Assembly (NCBI GenBank): GCA_963748405.1
Contig: CAVVIT010000002.1
Span: 124,001-188,000 of the forward strand
Direction: 5' to 3'
Origin: Fen-1273 sp963748405
Lineage (GTDB): Bacteria > Bacteroidota > Ignavibacteria > UBA10030 > UBA6906
DNA: 64,000 bases
Shown: positions 24,476 through 32,926 of the stretch, in pieces
How positions within the stretch are numbered: position 1 is the first letter of the stretch
How the letters are laid out: each line of letters opens with the position of its first letter
The notes under the pieces: model-generated
Told to the model about the DNA's origin: nothing
What the model saw: the letters and a program-made list of their open reading frames with translations, nothing else
The model's database searches: none
Program-made: the position numbers and the translations under genes

Positions 24476-25216
24476 TCAGTGCTTCGCCAGCGAGGCAAGC
24501 GTCCTGATGTACCCGTTTGCGACCGGCGTGGAAAGCTCCTGCACGACAAGGAACGCCGGCGGAACATCAGAGACGACCAGCGTGTAGTCGATATCGAGGG
24601 AGTTGAGCAGGACTTCGTATCCGTGAAAGACCGTCCGTACCCCGTTGAGCATCGCCACAAAGTACCCCTGGTCCCCCGCCACCGTCCCCCGCAGGGTATC
24701 CGTTCCGGCCGAATCCACGGTGCCGACAACCCAGGTCGCGTTCGTGGGAAGTGAGAACGCCGCCACCCGGTCCCAGCCCGGCACGAGACGGATTCCTTCC
24801 CTGCGCTGGACAATGCCCGCGATGAATCCAAACTGATAGATGTCACCGGAGGGGAGAAACCTGAAGCGCAGCGTATCCGGCTTTACAGGAGTCGTTCCCG
24901 TTCCGGGATACTCGACGACGGTCGTCACGCTTCCCGCCCCCGCGAACGAATCGCTGACGGCGAGCACTCTCCAGAGCGGGCTGGTGTGGGACGCGGCAAC
25001 TGCGTAGTTGTACGGATCGAGTCCCCACGCATCAAAGATGAGCGTGTCTCCGGAGGCAAAGACGAGTCCGGCGACAATCGGGGACGCCTGCGCGGAGGGA
25101 CCCGTTCCGCTGTCACGGCACCCGCCGGGCAGCAGGAGGAAAATAAAAAGGAGAGCGCCGGCGCCCGCCCCCGTGAAGGGGAGAGAACGCAGGGCTCTCC
25201 GACAGCCGGATGACAT
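24476..25216 (-). CDS. Hypothetical lipoprotein
   Basis: A 246-residue protein of unknown function. The N-terminus has a hydrophobic segment (about 19-31) ending in the lipobox LLPGGC, with C33 as the likely lipidated residue, so it should be membrane-anchored. The mature part (from DSGTGPSAQ) is strand-rich. It begins 3 bases after the mdh stop and is therefore co-transcribed with malate dehydrogenase. It converges with the RsbW-like gene. Confidence 0.7.
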   Translation of the reverse strand: MSSGCRRALRSLPFTGAGAGALLFIFLLLPGGCRDSGTGPSAQASPIVAGLVFASGDTLIFDAWGLDPYNYAVAASHTSPLWRVLAVSDSFAGAGSVTTVVEYPGTGTTPVKPDTLRFRFLPSGDIYQFGFIAGIVQRREGIRLVPGWDRVAAFSLPTNATWVVGTVDSAGTDTLRGTVAGDQGYFVAMLNGVRTVFHGYEVLLNSLDIDYTLVVSDVPPAFLVVQELSTPVANGYIRTLASLAKH

Positions 25217-25219
25217 TGT

Positions 25220-26143
25220 TCAGATCTTGAGTTTCGCTATCGAGCTCCTGACATCGTCGGCCGACTTTGCCAGCGCCGCCTGTTCGTCCGCATTCAGCTT
25301 GATCTGGATGATCTCCTCCATCCCTTTCTTCCCGAGCTTGACCGGTACGCCCACAAACGTGTCCCGGATTCCGTATTCGCCCTGCAGCCAGGCAGCGCAC
25401 GGAAGGATCCGTTTCTTGTCCCGCACGATCGATTCGACCATCGCCACCGCCGATGACGAGGGGGCGTAGTAGGCGCTTCCCGTTTTCAGATAGTTGACGA
25501 TTTCCGCCCCGCCGTCCCTCGTACGCTTCACGAGCCGGTCGACCGCGGCCTGGCTCAGAAGCTCCGTGATCGGGATTCCTGCGACCGTCGAGTACCTGGG
25601 GAGCGGCACCATTGAATCCCCGTGGCCCCCGAGAACGAAGGCATTCACGTCCTCCACCGACACGTTGAGCTCCGCCGCAATGAACGACCTGAAGCGGGCG
25701 GCGTCAAGAACCCCGGCCATCCCGATCACCCGGTGCCTTTCGAACCCGCTGACTTTCATCGCCACATACGTCATGACGTCCAGGGGATTGGAAACCACGA
25801 TGATGATGGCCCCGGGCGACTTCGCCACCGCCGACTCCGTGCAGCTCCTGACGATCCCGCTGTTGGTGTTCATGAGATCGTCGCGGCTCATCCCGGGCTT
25901 CCGCGCGATGCCCGCGGTGATGATGACGATGTCGGAGTTCGCCGTCTCGCCGTACCCGTTGGACCCCACGACCCTGACGTCCGTCTTTTCGACGGGCGTG
26001 GCCTCGTAGATGTCCAGGGCCTTTCCCTGCGGGATGCCTTCGATGACGTCCACGAGAACGACTTCATTCGCCAGCTGTTTGTCAACAAGCCGCTGAGCGG
26101 TCGTCGCGCCGACGTTTCCTGCGCCGATAACGGTGATCTTCAT
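25220..26143 (-). CDS. mdh: Malate dehydrogenase (LDH-like type)
   Basis: A 307-residue NAD-dependent malate dehydrogenase of the TCA cycle. The cofactor loop is GAGNVG (7-12) with D32 (VLVDV) selecting NAD. Substrate arginines R81 and R87 lie in RKPGMSRDDL: an arginine at the first position with M in the loop is the malate-type and not lactate-type signature. The catalytic histidine is H174 in LGGHGDSMV. The length is that of the LDH-like MDH of Bacteroidetes, Chlorobi and many others. A GGAGG site precedes ATG 26143. The downstream lipoprotein is in the same unit. Confidence 0.96.
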   Translation of the reverse strand: MKITVIGAGNVGATTAQRLVDKQLANEVVLVDVIEGIPQGKALDIYEATPVEKTDVRVVGSNGYGETANSDIVIITAGIARKPGMSRDDLMNTNSGIVRSCTESAVAKSPGAIIIVVSNPLDVMTYVAMKVSGFERHRVIGMAGVLDAARFRSFIAAELNVSVEDVNAFVLGGHGDSMVPLPRYSTVAGIPITELLSQAAVDRLVKRTRDGGAEIVNYLKTGSAYYAPSSSAVAMVESIVRDKKRILPCAAWLQGEYGIRDTFVGVPVKLGKKGMEEIIQIKLNADEQAALAKSADDVRSSIAKLKI

Positions 26144-26209
26144 GTCGCTGCCTCCGAGTTAATCGTGCCAGTGGGGATCGGGCCGGATACAGAACTTCAG
26201 GAACGGGGG

Positions 26210-26242
26210 TTCGGCGCGGCCGGCCCGGGGGAGCCGCGCGAA
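26210..26242. terminator. Hairpin downstream of rpmA
   Basis: GCGCGGC (26214-26220) pairs with GCCGCGC (26233-26239), extended by TTC/GAA with one bulged G. It lies between rpmA and mdh, both read leftwards. No T-run follows, so its use as a terminator is only likely. Confidence 0.4.
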
Positions 26243-26275
26243 CGATCACATGGAAGAGAGCGGAGAGACAGGCGG

Positions 26276-26533
26276 TTACGGCTTCGGGAGAACGCTGACG
26301 ACTTTCCTGGCTTTGCGATACTTCTTGAAGTGCACGACGCCGTCGATCATTGCGTACAGGGTGTCGTCGCCGCCGATGCCGACGTTCGTCCCCGGCGCGA
26401 AGCGGGTGCCCCGCTGGCGGACAATGATGCTGCCGGCAGGCACCGTCTCGCCGCCGAAACGTTTCACGCCCAGGCGCTGCGCGTTGCTGTCGCGTCCGTT
26501 CCTGGAACTTCCGACCCCTTTTTTGTGCGCCAT
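26276..26533 (-). CDS. rpmA: 50S ribosomal protein L27
   Basis: An 85-residue L27, located near the peptidyl-transferase centre. The N-terminus MAHKKGVGSSRNGRDSN, the LGVKRFGGE motif, GSIIVRQRGTRFAPG and NVGIGGDDTL are all diagnostic. The N-terminus starts directly with AHKK, so there is no cleavable extension of the Firmicutes type. It is 11 bases downstream of rplU, the usual arrangement. Confidence 0.98.
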   Translation of the reverse strand: MAHKKGVGSSRNGRDSNAQRLGVKRFGGETVPAGSIIVRQRGTRFAPGTNVGIGGDDTLYAMIDGVVHFKKYRKARKVVSVLPKP

Positions 26534-26544
26534 GACCTGTTCCC

Positions 26545-26856
26545 TTATATCGCGATGTTCGTGATCTTCACCTCGGTGTACGCCTGCCGGTGGCCCCGTT
26601 TCAGGCGATAGCCTTTGCGCTTCTTCTTCTTGAAAATGATCACCTTGTCGGCCTTCCCGCCTTCGAGAACCGTCGCTTCGACGCTGGCCCCGCTCACGAG
26701 CGGGTGGCCCACGGTGATCTGTTTGTCGCCGCCGACAAGCAGGACCCGGTCGAACCTGACGTTGGTCCCGCTTTTTTCCTGGAGCGTTGGGACCTGGATG
26801 GTGTCGTTTTGGCTTACTTTATACTGCTTTCCGGCAATCTGAACGACTGCATACAT
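26545..26856 (-). CDS. rplU: 50S ribosomal protein L21
   Basis: A 103-residue L21 that binds 23S rRNA in domain I. ATG 26856 is chosen because MYAVVQIAGKQYKVS is the universal L21 start; the frame is open further upstream but that part overlaps the promoter. FDRVLLVGG, VTVGHPLVSGA-type and the basic KKKKRKGYRLKRGHRQ tail are typical. It forms an operon with rpmA. Confidence 0.98.
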   Translation of the reverse strand: MYAVVQIAGKQYKVSQNDTIQVPTLQEKSGTNVRFDRVLLVGGDKQITVGHPLVSGASVEATVLEGGKADKVIIFKKKKRKGYRLKRGHRQAYTEVKITNIAI

Positions 26857-26911
26857 CTGCTGTATCCTCTCTAAAGAAGGGGGCGCCGTATTTGAAACAT
26901 CAAGGGTTCTA

Positions 26912-26940
26912 AATGTACTCATTTTCCCCGGAAATGTCAA
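26912..26940 (-). promoter_or_regulatory. Promoter of rplU-rpmA
   Basis: On the minus strand TTGACA (26940-26935) and TACATT (26917-26912) with 17 bases between. The -35 box overlaps the stop codon of the upstream hypothetical gene, and the leader to rplU would be about 50 bases. Confidence 0.65.
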
Positions 26941-27284
26941 CGTCCGTCGGCGCGGATGGGCGGAAGGATCTCATCGAAATACGTGTCTATATCGTGCCTC
27001 TGCTCGGCCGTCCCGGCAATGCGGAGGAGAAAATACCCCCCGATTTCCGTGTAATCAAAGTGAAGGTCCCTCCCATGCTGATGCTCGATTTCGACCAGAT
27101 CCCTGAGGGCCGCACCGACCCCGGCGGCATCAGAGGAAAACAGGTAATCCCGCCCGATCGCCGTGTCCCGCGTGGCGACAAGATGTGACCTGAGAAACCC
27201 GTGCGCGCCGTTGAAACGCGCCGTTTCCTGACGGGCATCGAGTGCATCGCGCAGGACGTTCATATGTGACGAGGCCGTCTTCAC
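26937..27284 (-). CDS. Hypothetical protein coupled to the metal ATPase gene
   Basis: A 115-residue protein of no recognised family. The GTG start at 27284 overlaps the stop of the P-type ATPase gene (GTGA), which argues for a real, co-translated gene; an internal ATG at 27263 is an alternative. It is soluble, with no signal or membrane helix, and rather rich in histidine and acidic residues (VEIEHQHGRDLHFDY). A handling role in the metal operon is possible but not shown. Confidence 0.6.
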   Translation of the reverse strand: MKTASSHMNVLRDALDARQETARFNGAHGFLRSHLVATRDTAIGRDYLFSSDAAGVGAALRDLVEIEHQHGRDLHFDYTEIGGYFLLRIAGTAEQRHDIDTYFDEILPPIRADGR

Positions 27285-29383
27285 AGCCGTTCCCTGTATG
27301 CGAGCATCCTGAGGGCATTGAAGATGACGGCAAGGGCGGCCCCGTCATCCGCGAGGATCGCTGTCCACAGCGACGCATGCCCCGCCATGGCCAGACCGAG
27401 GACGGCGAGCTTCACGCAAACGGCAAGGGCGATATTCTGCCGGATGATCCGGACCGTCGATCTGCTGAGCCCGAAGACGTGCGGGAGACGGGAAAGATTG
27501 TCGGCCATCAGGACGACATCCGCCGTGTCCAGCGTGGCATCGGAACCTGCGATACCCATGGCGATGCCGACGGACGCCGCCGCAAGGGCGGGGGCATCGT
27601 TGATCCCGTCACCGACCATGCCGACGATCCCCCCCTCCCCTTTCAGCCGGTCGATCTCTTCGACTTTCTGCTGCGGGAGCAGCGCGCCGTACACTTCGTG
27701 GATGCCGAGGTCGTCCCCCGCCGCCCGTGCAGCGGCTTCGCTGTCCCCGGAAAGCATGATCACCCTGGAGATGCCTCCCCGCCGCAGCCTGTCGACGATG
27801 CTCCGCCCTCCATGCCGCACGCCGTCGCGAAACGCCACGACACCGAGCGGAACGCCCGCCGTACCGAGGATGACGGAGGTCTTGCCTTCCCCGTCAAGAC
27901 CCTGCAGTACGGCATCCACCTCCGGCGTGAGATATCCCGCTTCGCGTCCGAGGGAGCGATTCCCGAGAAAATACGTTGTTCCGCCGATCGCCCCCCGGAT
28001 GCCGCGCCCCGGCAACGCCTCGAACTTTTCCACGAACGGAACCGGCTCCGGCGAAGGGCTGCGCTCCGACGCACGGAGGGCCGCGGCCGCAAGATGGTGC
28101 TCCGAGTCCCTCTCCAGCGCGGCGACCGTCGCGAGCACCTCTCCGCCGGTCCGCCCGCCCAGGGGCACCACGTCGGTGACGGAAGGCGTTCCCGTCGTCA
28201 GCGTTCCCGTCTTATCGAGCGCGAGAACCGAGACCCTGGCCAGCGTTTCGATGTGGGTTCCTCCCTTGATGAGGACCCCCGATCGCGCGGCGTTTGTCAT
28301 CGCGCTCACGAGCGCCACCGGCGTGGCAATGACGAGCGCGCAGGGGCATGCGATGACAAGAAGAACAAGCGACCGGTAGAGCCAGACTCCTGCCGGGTCC
28401 GCCAGAAACAGGGGCGGAATGACGGCGACAGCCGCGGCAAGGGCAAGCACAGAGGGGGTGTAAACCCGGGCGAACCGGTCGACGGATTTCTGGACCGGTG
28501 CGCGATGTTCCTGTGCCTCCCTGATAAGGCGGGACATGCGGGCGAGCGTTGATTCCCCCGCCTCACGGACCGCGCGCACCCTGAGGGCACCCGTTCCGTT
28601 CAGACTGCCGGCGTACACAGTGTCCCCCGGGTCCTTCTCCACGCGCGCCGATTCTCCCGTCACGGGAGCTTCGTCGACCGTCGACCGCCCTTCCATCACA
28701 ATCCCGTCGATCGGCACGCGCTCCCCGGGGCGCACGAGAGCGACGTCACCGCGCCGTACCCGGTCGGCGGGAACGACCGATGGGCGGCCGTCGCGGATCA
28801 CCGCGGCGGTATCGGGCGCGAGAGACATCAGCGAGCGCAGCGCCCTCCGGGTCCGTACTCCGCTGTAGGATTCGAGCATGAGCGACACCGCAAACAGGAC
28901 GATCACCGCCGCCCCTTCCTCCCACTTGCCGATCGCGAGCGCCCCGGCGACGGCGGCGCAGATCAGCACGTTCATGTCGAGGGCGCGCGTGCGGACCGAT
29001 CCGAACGCGCGCCGGATGATCCGGAATCCTCCGATGATGATGGCCGAGCCCAGGAGAACCCGGGATGGAACCCCGCCGGCGGCCATTCCTGCGAGCGTCA
29101 GGAGCGCCGCGGCTCCCGCGGTGATTCCGTCACCGTGACGCTCCAGAAACGGCTCATCGGCTGCGGTGTCCCCGCCGGGCTTCCCGTTGAAGCCGGCCGA
29201 CCGAAGGGTCTCCATGATCAGATCCCCGGACACCCCTCCCGGAATGCGAAGCTCACAGCTCACGGGGTTGAAGATGTAGCCCGTGCTTCCCAGCGATCGA
29301 TCGAGCGCTTTCCTGAGCACGGCCTCCTCCGTCGAGCAGCACACGCCCGACACCCGGTATGTCGCGCCGCTATTCGGAGACAT
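27281..29383 (-). CDS. Zn2+/Cd2+/Pb2+-type P1B ATPase
   Basis: A 700-residue heavy-metal exporting ATPase in the inner membrane. The N-terminal HMA-like domain carries GVCCSTEE (13-20), the CCxxE form known from Zn/Cd transporters, and not the CxxC of copper pumps. The membrane metal site is CPC (346-348) in IACPCALVIATP. Other features are the TGES actuator motif, the phosphorylated D390 in DKTGTLT, and MVGDGINDAPAL. ATG 29383 overlaps the arsR stop by 14 bases; an upstream in-frame start at 29416 is less likely. Regulation is probably by the ArsR protein encoded just upstream. CCxxE plus CPC points to zinc or cadmium; the exact ion is inferred. Confidence 0.93.
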   Translation of the reverse strand: MSPNSGATYRVSGVCCSTEEAVLRKALDRSLGSTGYIFNPVSCELRIPGGVSGDLIMETLRSAGFNGKPGGDTAADEPFLERHGDGITAGAAALLTLAGMAAGGVPSRVLLGSAIIIGGFRIIRRAFGSVRTRALDMNVLICAAVAGALAIGKWEEGAAVIVLFAVSLMLESYSGVRTRRALRSLMSLAPDTAAVIRDGRPSVVPADRVRRGDVALVRPGERVPIDGIVMEGRSTVDEAPVTGESARVEKDPGDTVYAGSLNGTGALRVRAVREAGESTLARMSRLIREAQEHRAPVQKSVDRFARVYTPSVLALAAAVAVIPPLFLADPAGVWLYRSLVLLVIACPCALVIATPVALVSAMTNAARSGVLIKGGTHIETLARVSVLALDKTGTLTTGTPSVTDVVPLGGRTGGEVLATVAALERDSEHHLAAAALRASERSPSPEPVPFVEKFEALPGRGIRGAIGGTTYFLGNRSLGREAGYLTPEVDAVLQGLDGEGKTSVILGTAGVPLGVVAFRDGVRHGGRSIVDRLRRGGISRVIMLSGDSEAAARAAGDDLGIHEVYGALLPQQKVEEIDRLKGEGGIVGMVGDGINDAPALAAASVGIAMGIAGSDATLDTADVVLMADNLSRLPHVFGLSRSTVRIIRQNIALAVCVKLAVLGLAMAGHASLWTAILADDGAALAVIFNALRMLAYRERL

Positions 29384-29750
29384 GGCGCACGCCCAGCCGG
29401 ATGAGCGCCTCGACATGATCGTCGTCGAGCATGTAGAACGTCATCTTCCCTTCCTTCCGGTACGTCACAAGACGCATGGCTTTCATGATCCGCAGCTGGT
29501 GGGACACGGCGGACTCCGACATGCCGACAATGCCGGCAATGTCGCCCACGCACAACTCCTGCCGGGAGAGGACGAGGCAGATCTTGAGCCGCGTATCGTC
29601 CCCCAGCATCTTGAAGATCTGCGTCAGGCCCTGAAGGGTTTCCCTGTCATGAAGCGCTTTCCGGGCCTCTTCCGCCGCACGACGGTGCAGGAAGACGGGC
29701 TCCGGGGAACCGGGAAGGGGGTGCTGTTTCATCGCCGTACTCTGTATCAT
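29370..29750 (-). CDS. ArsR/SmtB family metal-sensing repressor
   Basis: A 126-residue winged-helix repressor. The alpha3 segment reads ELCVGD (65-70), as in CadC/ArsR sites, and the recognition helix is SESAVSHQLRIMK. The C-terminal alpha5 helix has D110-x-H112-x10-H123-x2-E126, exactly the SmtB/CzrA zinc site, so both the alpha5 site and one cysteine of the alpha3 region are present. A palindromic operator lies just upstream. It should repress its own operon until zinc or a similar ion binds. The start may be ATG 29750 or ATG 29732; neither has a clear Shine-Dalgarno site. Confidence 0.93.
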   Translation of the reverse strand: MIQSTAMKQHPLPGSPEPVFLHRRAAEEARKALHDRETLQGLTQIFKMLGDDTRLKICLVLSRQELCVGDIAGIVGMSESAVSHQLRIMKAMRLVTYRKEGKMTFYMLDDDHVEALIRLGVRHVSE

Positions 29751-29769
29751 TTGAACATATGTTCAGATG
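29748..29769. promoter_or_regulatory. ArsR/SmtB-type operator
   Basis: A perfect palindrome TGAACATATGTTCA (29752-29765) inside a nearly perfect 22-base dyad ending CAT/ATG on either side. It matches the TGAAC...GTTCA operator class of SmtB/CzrA/CadC. It covers the expected transcription start of the arsR-ATPase operon, so bound repressor would block initiation. Confidence 0.8.
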
Positions 29770-29773
29770 TTAA

Positions 29774-29802
29774 ATAATAGCAAAGCGCTCCGTGATTGTC
29801 AA
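29774..29802 (-). promoter_or_regulatory. Promoter of the arsR-ATPase operon
   Basis: On the minus strand TTGACA (29802-29797) and TATTAT (29779-29774), spacer 17, immediately followed by the operator. A near-consensus promoter held in check by a repressor is the expected design. Confidence 0.75.
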
Positions 29803-29807
29803 GCCTC

Positions 29808-30764
29808 TCAGGCAGGCGGGAAACGCGATTCCATCGTCGCGAGGCGGTCCTTGGTATACCGGTAGAGCAGGGGGGCGGTGAGGACGCAGAGGATCATGAA
29901 CGCGGACCCTCCGAGAAGGTCCACAACGTAGTGATACCGTTCGTACACCGTAGCGAGAATGAGCAGCGTGCCGGTGACGGCGATGAACCACCGGAGGCGG
30001 ATCCTGAAGCGCATACTCAGGTAGATGAGCACCAGGGTCATCATCGTGTGACCGCTCGGAAAGACATCCCGCTGCGTCCCGGCAATGGCCACCTCGTTGG
30101 GAACCCCCATCGGCACCGAGCCGCCGAAGTTCACAAACCAGCGCAGGTACGGCGTCAGCAGGATTCCGGGAAGGTCCCGGTTCAGCGCCGAAAAATCGTG
30201 GAGGGTGAACCGCGGCCCCACCGCCGGGAGGAAGAAATAGCCGAGATAGGAAAGGTAGAACCCGTACACGCACGTGAACATGAAAAAGTGGAAGAGATCC
30301 TTGTTGTCGCGCCGGTAAAGTTCCATCCCGATCATCAGGAACAGAACGTAGAACAGGGTATACGCGATCTGCAGGATCTCCGTGAGCCAGGGCGTGCTGA
30401 ACTGCATCAGCCAGTGCGTGGGGTCCACGCCGAACAGCCAGCGGTCGGCCGCGATGAGAACATCGTCGTAGTCTCTCCCTCCGTGCATCGGCTTGATCAT
30501 GAAGTAGAGTTCCTTGAACGTAAAGAACACCGTCGGGGCCACATGCCAGTCATGGACGACCGCGAGGATCCGGGATCCCGTCGCGTGCCGCGCCCATCCG
30601 AGGAGGCAGATCGCCGCCGCCGCGCTCCCGTTGATGAGAATCATCAGCCACCAGCGCGGTATGAGGGAGGCGAACGACAGGTTGATCAGGGACAGCAACG
30701 AAAGAAAGCCGATGATCAGGACGTCGGCGGAATGGAGATGCACGGTGATTCTGCGGATGTTCAT
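29808..30764 (-). CDS. PAP2-family membrane phosphatase/transferase
   Basis: A 318-residue integral membrane protein with about six hydrophobic helices. The PAP2 core motifs are present: FPSGHTMM (near 243-250, holding the acid-base histidine) and RYHYVVDLLGG (about 283-293, the nucleophile histidine motif). The first motif is divergent, as in the Aur1/Ipt1-like inositol-phosphotransferase branch. The likely role is cleavage or transfer on a lipid phosphate such as phosphatidate or undecaprenyl diphosphate. Its start overlaps the rsmA stop by 4 bases. Confidence 0.82.
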   Translation of the reverse strand: MNIRRITVHLHSADVLIIGFLSLLSLINLSFASLIPRWWLMILINGSAAAAICLLGWARHATGSRILAVVHDWHVAPTVFFTFKELYFMIKPMHGGRDYDDVLIAADRWLFGVDPTHWLMQFSTPWLTEILQIAYTLFYVLFLMIGMELYRRDNKDLFHFFMFTCVYGFYLSYLGYFFLPAVGPRFTLHDFSALNRDLPGILLTPYLRWFVNFGGSVPMGVPNEVAIAGTQRDVFPSGHTMMTLVLIYLSMRFRIRLRWFIAVTGTLLILATVYERYHYVVDLLGGSAFMILCVLTAPLLYRYTKDRLATMESRFPPA

Positions 30765-31597
30765 TCCGGGTGCGGTCCTGCCTGCCGTTCCGGTGTGCGG
30801 AGGGAAAGCATATTGCTCAGATCGACGAGCTCCCGGAGGGAAAGCTCTTCCGGGCGCTGCCCGAGCAGCGGGAGATCCGGAAGGAGGATTCCCCGGGGCG
30901 CCGTAAAATACCGGAGCGAATTGCGGAGTGTTTTTCGGCGTTTGCCGAATACCGCTCTCACCATCTCCCTGAAGAACTCTTCGTCGCGTGCAGGATGGAC
31001 GGGCCGGTCGTGCATCGTCAGCTGCATGACGAGCGACGTCACATCCGGCTTCGGGTAAAAAACGTTGCGCGACACCTCGAAGAGCTCCCTGACCACGGCA
31101 TAATAGCCGCAGAAAACGGCAAGGATGCCGTACTCGCCGGTTCCCGGGACGGCCGTCATCCTTCGTCCGACCTCTTTCTGCACCGTGATCGTCAGGTCAT
31201 GCACCGGACGACGGTTGTCGAGAACATGAAAGAGAATGGGGGTTGTGATATTGTAGGGAATGTTCCCCACGATCCGGAACCTGCCGGGGTGAGCCCCGGC
31301 AAACGCATGGAGGTCGGTCCTGAGGAAATCTCCCCGGACCACTTCGACCTCCCCGCCGGGAAACATGGCGTTCATCATCGCGACAGCCCGTTCATCCATT
31401 TCCACCGCCGTCAGCGACCGGCACCGCCCCGCGAGGTGGCGCGTGAGCGCCCCCTCACCGGGGCCGATCTCAAGGAGGGCGTCCCCCGGCTGCGGATCAA
31501 CCGCCTGGGCGATCTTCCTCGCGATGTTGTCGTCGCGCAGGAAATTCTGGCCGAGGGATTTTCGCGGGCGCAGGTGCACCGGGGGGACCGTCTTCAC
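30761..31597 (-). CDS. rsmA: 16S rRNA (adenine1518/1519-N6) dimethyltransferase
   Basis: A 278-residue RsmA/KsgA, which dimethylates two adjacent adenines in helix 45 of 16S rRNA. PRKSLGQNFL (11-20), the SAM loop EIGPGEG (43-49) and the catalytic NIPYN (112-116) are all clear. GTG 31597 gives the usual length and N-terminus (E. coli 273). The frame is open upstream to a TTG at 31699, which lies closer to the promoter but adds 34 residues without family similarity. It is followed by the PAP2 gene in the same operon. Confidence 0.93.
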   Translation of the reverse strand: MKTVPPVHLRPRKSLGQNFLRDDNIARKIAQAVDPQPGDALLEIGPGEGALTRHLAGRCRSLTAVEMDERAVAMMNAMFPGGEVEVVRGDFLRTDLHAFAGAHPGRFRIVGNIPYNITTPILFHVLDNRRPVHDLTITVQKEVGRRMTAVPGTGEYGILAVFCGYYAVVRELFEVSRNVFYPKPDVTSLVMQLTMHDRPVHPARDEEFFREMVRAVFGKRRKTLRNSLRYFTAPRGILLPDLPLLGQRPEELSLRELVDLSNMLSLRTPERQAGPHPE

Positions 31598-31732
31598 GCG
31601 ATGCGTCGCCCCCCTGCCGGCCACGGGGAGGAGCGTGCTCCCTCGCGGGGATGTTCCGGCGGGGCCTGTCTCGGGCGCATGGATGGACGTGAAAGGCAAG
31701 GTCAGGTGGATGATCGGTTCGAACGAGTAAAA

Positions 31733-31761
31733 AATATAGAGAACAGGGGATCGAATGTCAA
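31733..31761 (-). promoter_or_regulatory. Promoter of rsmA
   Basis: On the minus strand TTGACA (31761-31756) and TATATT (31738-31733), spacer 17. It is divergent from the polysaccharide-cluster promoter 13 bases away. The leader to GTG 31597 would be about 130 bases. Confidence 0.65.
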
Positions 31762-31773
31762 CGAGCCGTTTCG

Positions 31774-31802
31774 TTGATTTTCTGAGCGGAATTGGTTAGT
31801 AT
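31774..31802 (+). promoter_or_regulatory. Promoter at the head of the polysaccharide cluster
   Basis: TTGATT (31774-31779) and TAGTAT (31797-31802), spacer 17, about 50 bases before the first glycosyltransferase. No terminator-like T-rich hairpin was seen within the following 16 kb, so this promoter may drive most of the cluster. Confidence 0.55.
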
Positions 31803-31855
31803 ACTTTATTATCGAGTTCAGGCACAGCGCCAGTTCTTACCGGGATCCCACACCG

Positions 31856-32920
31856 ATGAGCGATCAGACACCCGAATCTCCGGAGCCCCAGGATCCACCC
31901 GGGCCTCCCGCGGCACCCGTCCAGCAACAGAACCAGCAGCGACGCCCCCAGCAGCAACGTCCCCCGCAGCAGCGGAACAACCAGCCGCAGTGGCCCGATC
32001 TGAGCGTCGTCATTCCGCTGTTCAACGAGGAGGAATCGCTCCGCGAACTGCATCAGCAGCTGCGCTCGGTTCTCGGCCGGATGAACCTCCGCTACGAACT
32101 GCTCTTCATTGACGACGGAAGTACTGACCGGTCGTTCCAGGTCCTTCGCGACCTCAAGCGGATCGACAAGCACGTCAAGATCATCCGCTTCCGCCGGAAC
32201 TACGGAAAATCCGCCGCGCTCTCCGTCGGATTCGAGAAATCCCAGGGCAACATCGTCGTCACCCTCGACGCCGACCTGCAGGACGATCCGGCGGAAATTC
32301 CCTCGCTGAAGAAAAAAATCGACGACGGGTTTGATCTCGTCTCGGGATGGAAGAAAAAACGCAAAGATCCGATCTCGAAGACGATTCCCTCCCGTTTTTT
32401 CAATTTCGTCACCGCGCGCCTCACGGGCATACGGATCCACGACTTCAACTGCGGCCTGAAAGCGTACCGCCGTGAGGTCGTCAAGACGGTAAAGGTCTAC
32501 GGGGAGCTTCACCGGTATGTCCCGGTTCTCGCTCACTGGGAGGGTTTCCGGGTGGGCGAGATCGCCGTGCAGCACCGGGCGCGCAAGTTCGGCAAGAGCA
32601 AGTTCGGCATCGGGAGATTCTGGCGCGGCTTTCTCGACCTTCTGACCGCGCTGTTCACCACCCGATACCTTCGCCGCCCGCTCCACCTGTTCGGCTTCTG
32701 GGGGCTGGTCTTCGCCTTCGCCGGCGTGGCGATCGACGGCTGGCTTGCGGTCGAATGGTATCTCGGGCGCACATCCCTCGGCAACCGGCCCCTGTTCCTC
32801 GGGGGCATCCTCTGCATCATCGTGGGGATCCAGTTCATTTCCATCGGACTCCTCGGTGAAATGATCAGCAAGACCCGCGCCGACGAACCCGAATACCAGA
32901 TACGCGATTTCATAAAATAG
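31856..32920 (+). CDS. GT2 polyprenyl-phosphate glycosyltransferase (DPMS-like)
   Basis: A 354-residue family 2 glycosyltransferase of the dolichol-phosphate-mannose-synthase type. Residues 1-44 are a Pro/Gln-rich, probably disordered tail not usual in the family. The GT-A domain has VVIPLFNEE (51-59), DDGSTDR (86-92) and the metal-binding DADLQDDP (128-135). Two C-terminal membrane helices (about 272-292 and 308-330) anchor it, as in ArnC/GtrB. The likely reaction is transfer of a sugar from a nucleotide donor to undecaprenyl phosphate for periplasmic glycosylation. It is the first gene of the cluster. Confidence 0.9.
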   Translation: MSDQTPESPEPQDPPGPPAAPVQQQNQQRRPQQQRPPQQRNNQPQWPDLSVVIPLFNEEESLRELHQQLRSVLGRMNLRYELLFIDDGSTDRSFQVLRDLKRIDKHVKIIRFRRNYGKSAALSVGFEKSQGNIVVTLDADLQDDPAEIPSLKKKIDDGFDLVSGWKKKRKDPISKTIPSRFFNFVTARLTGIRIHDFNCGLKAYRREVVKTVKVYGELHRYVPVLAHWEGFRVGEIAVQHRARKFGKSKFGIGRFWRGFLDLLTALFTTRYLRRPLHLFGFWGLVFAFAGVAIDGWLAVEWYLGRTSLGNRPLFLGGILCIIVGIQFISIGLLGEMISKTRADEPEYQIRDFIK

Positions 32921-32926
32921 GGATCG

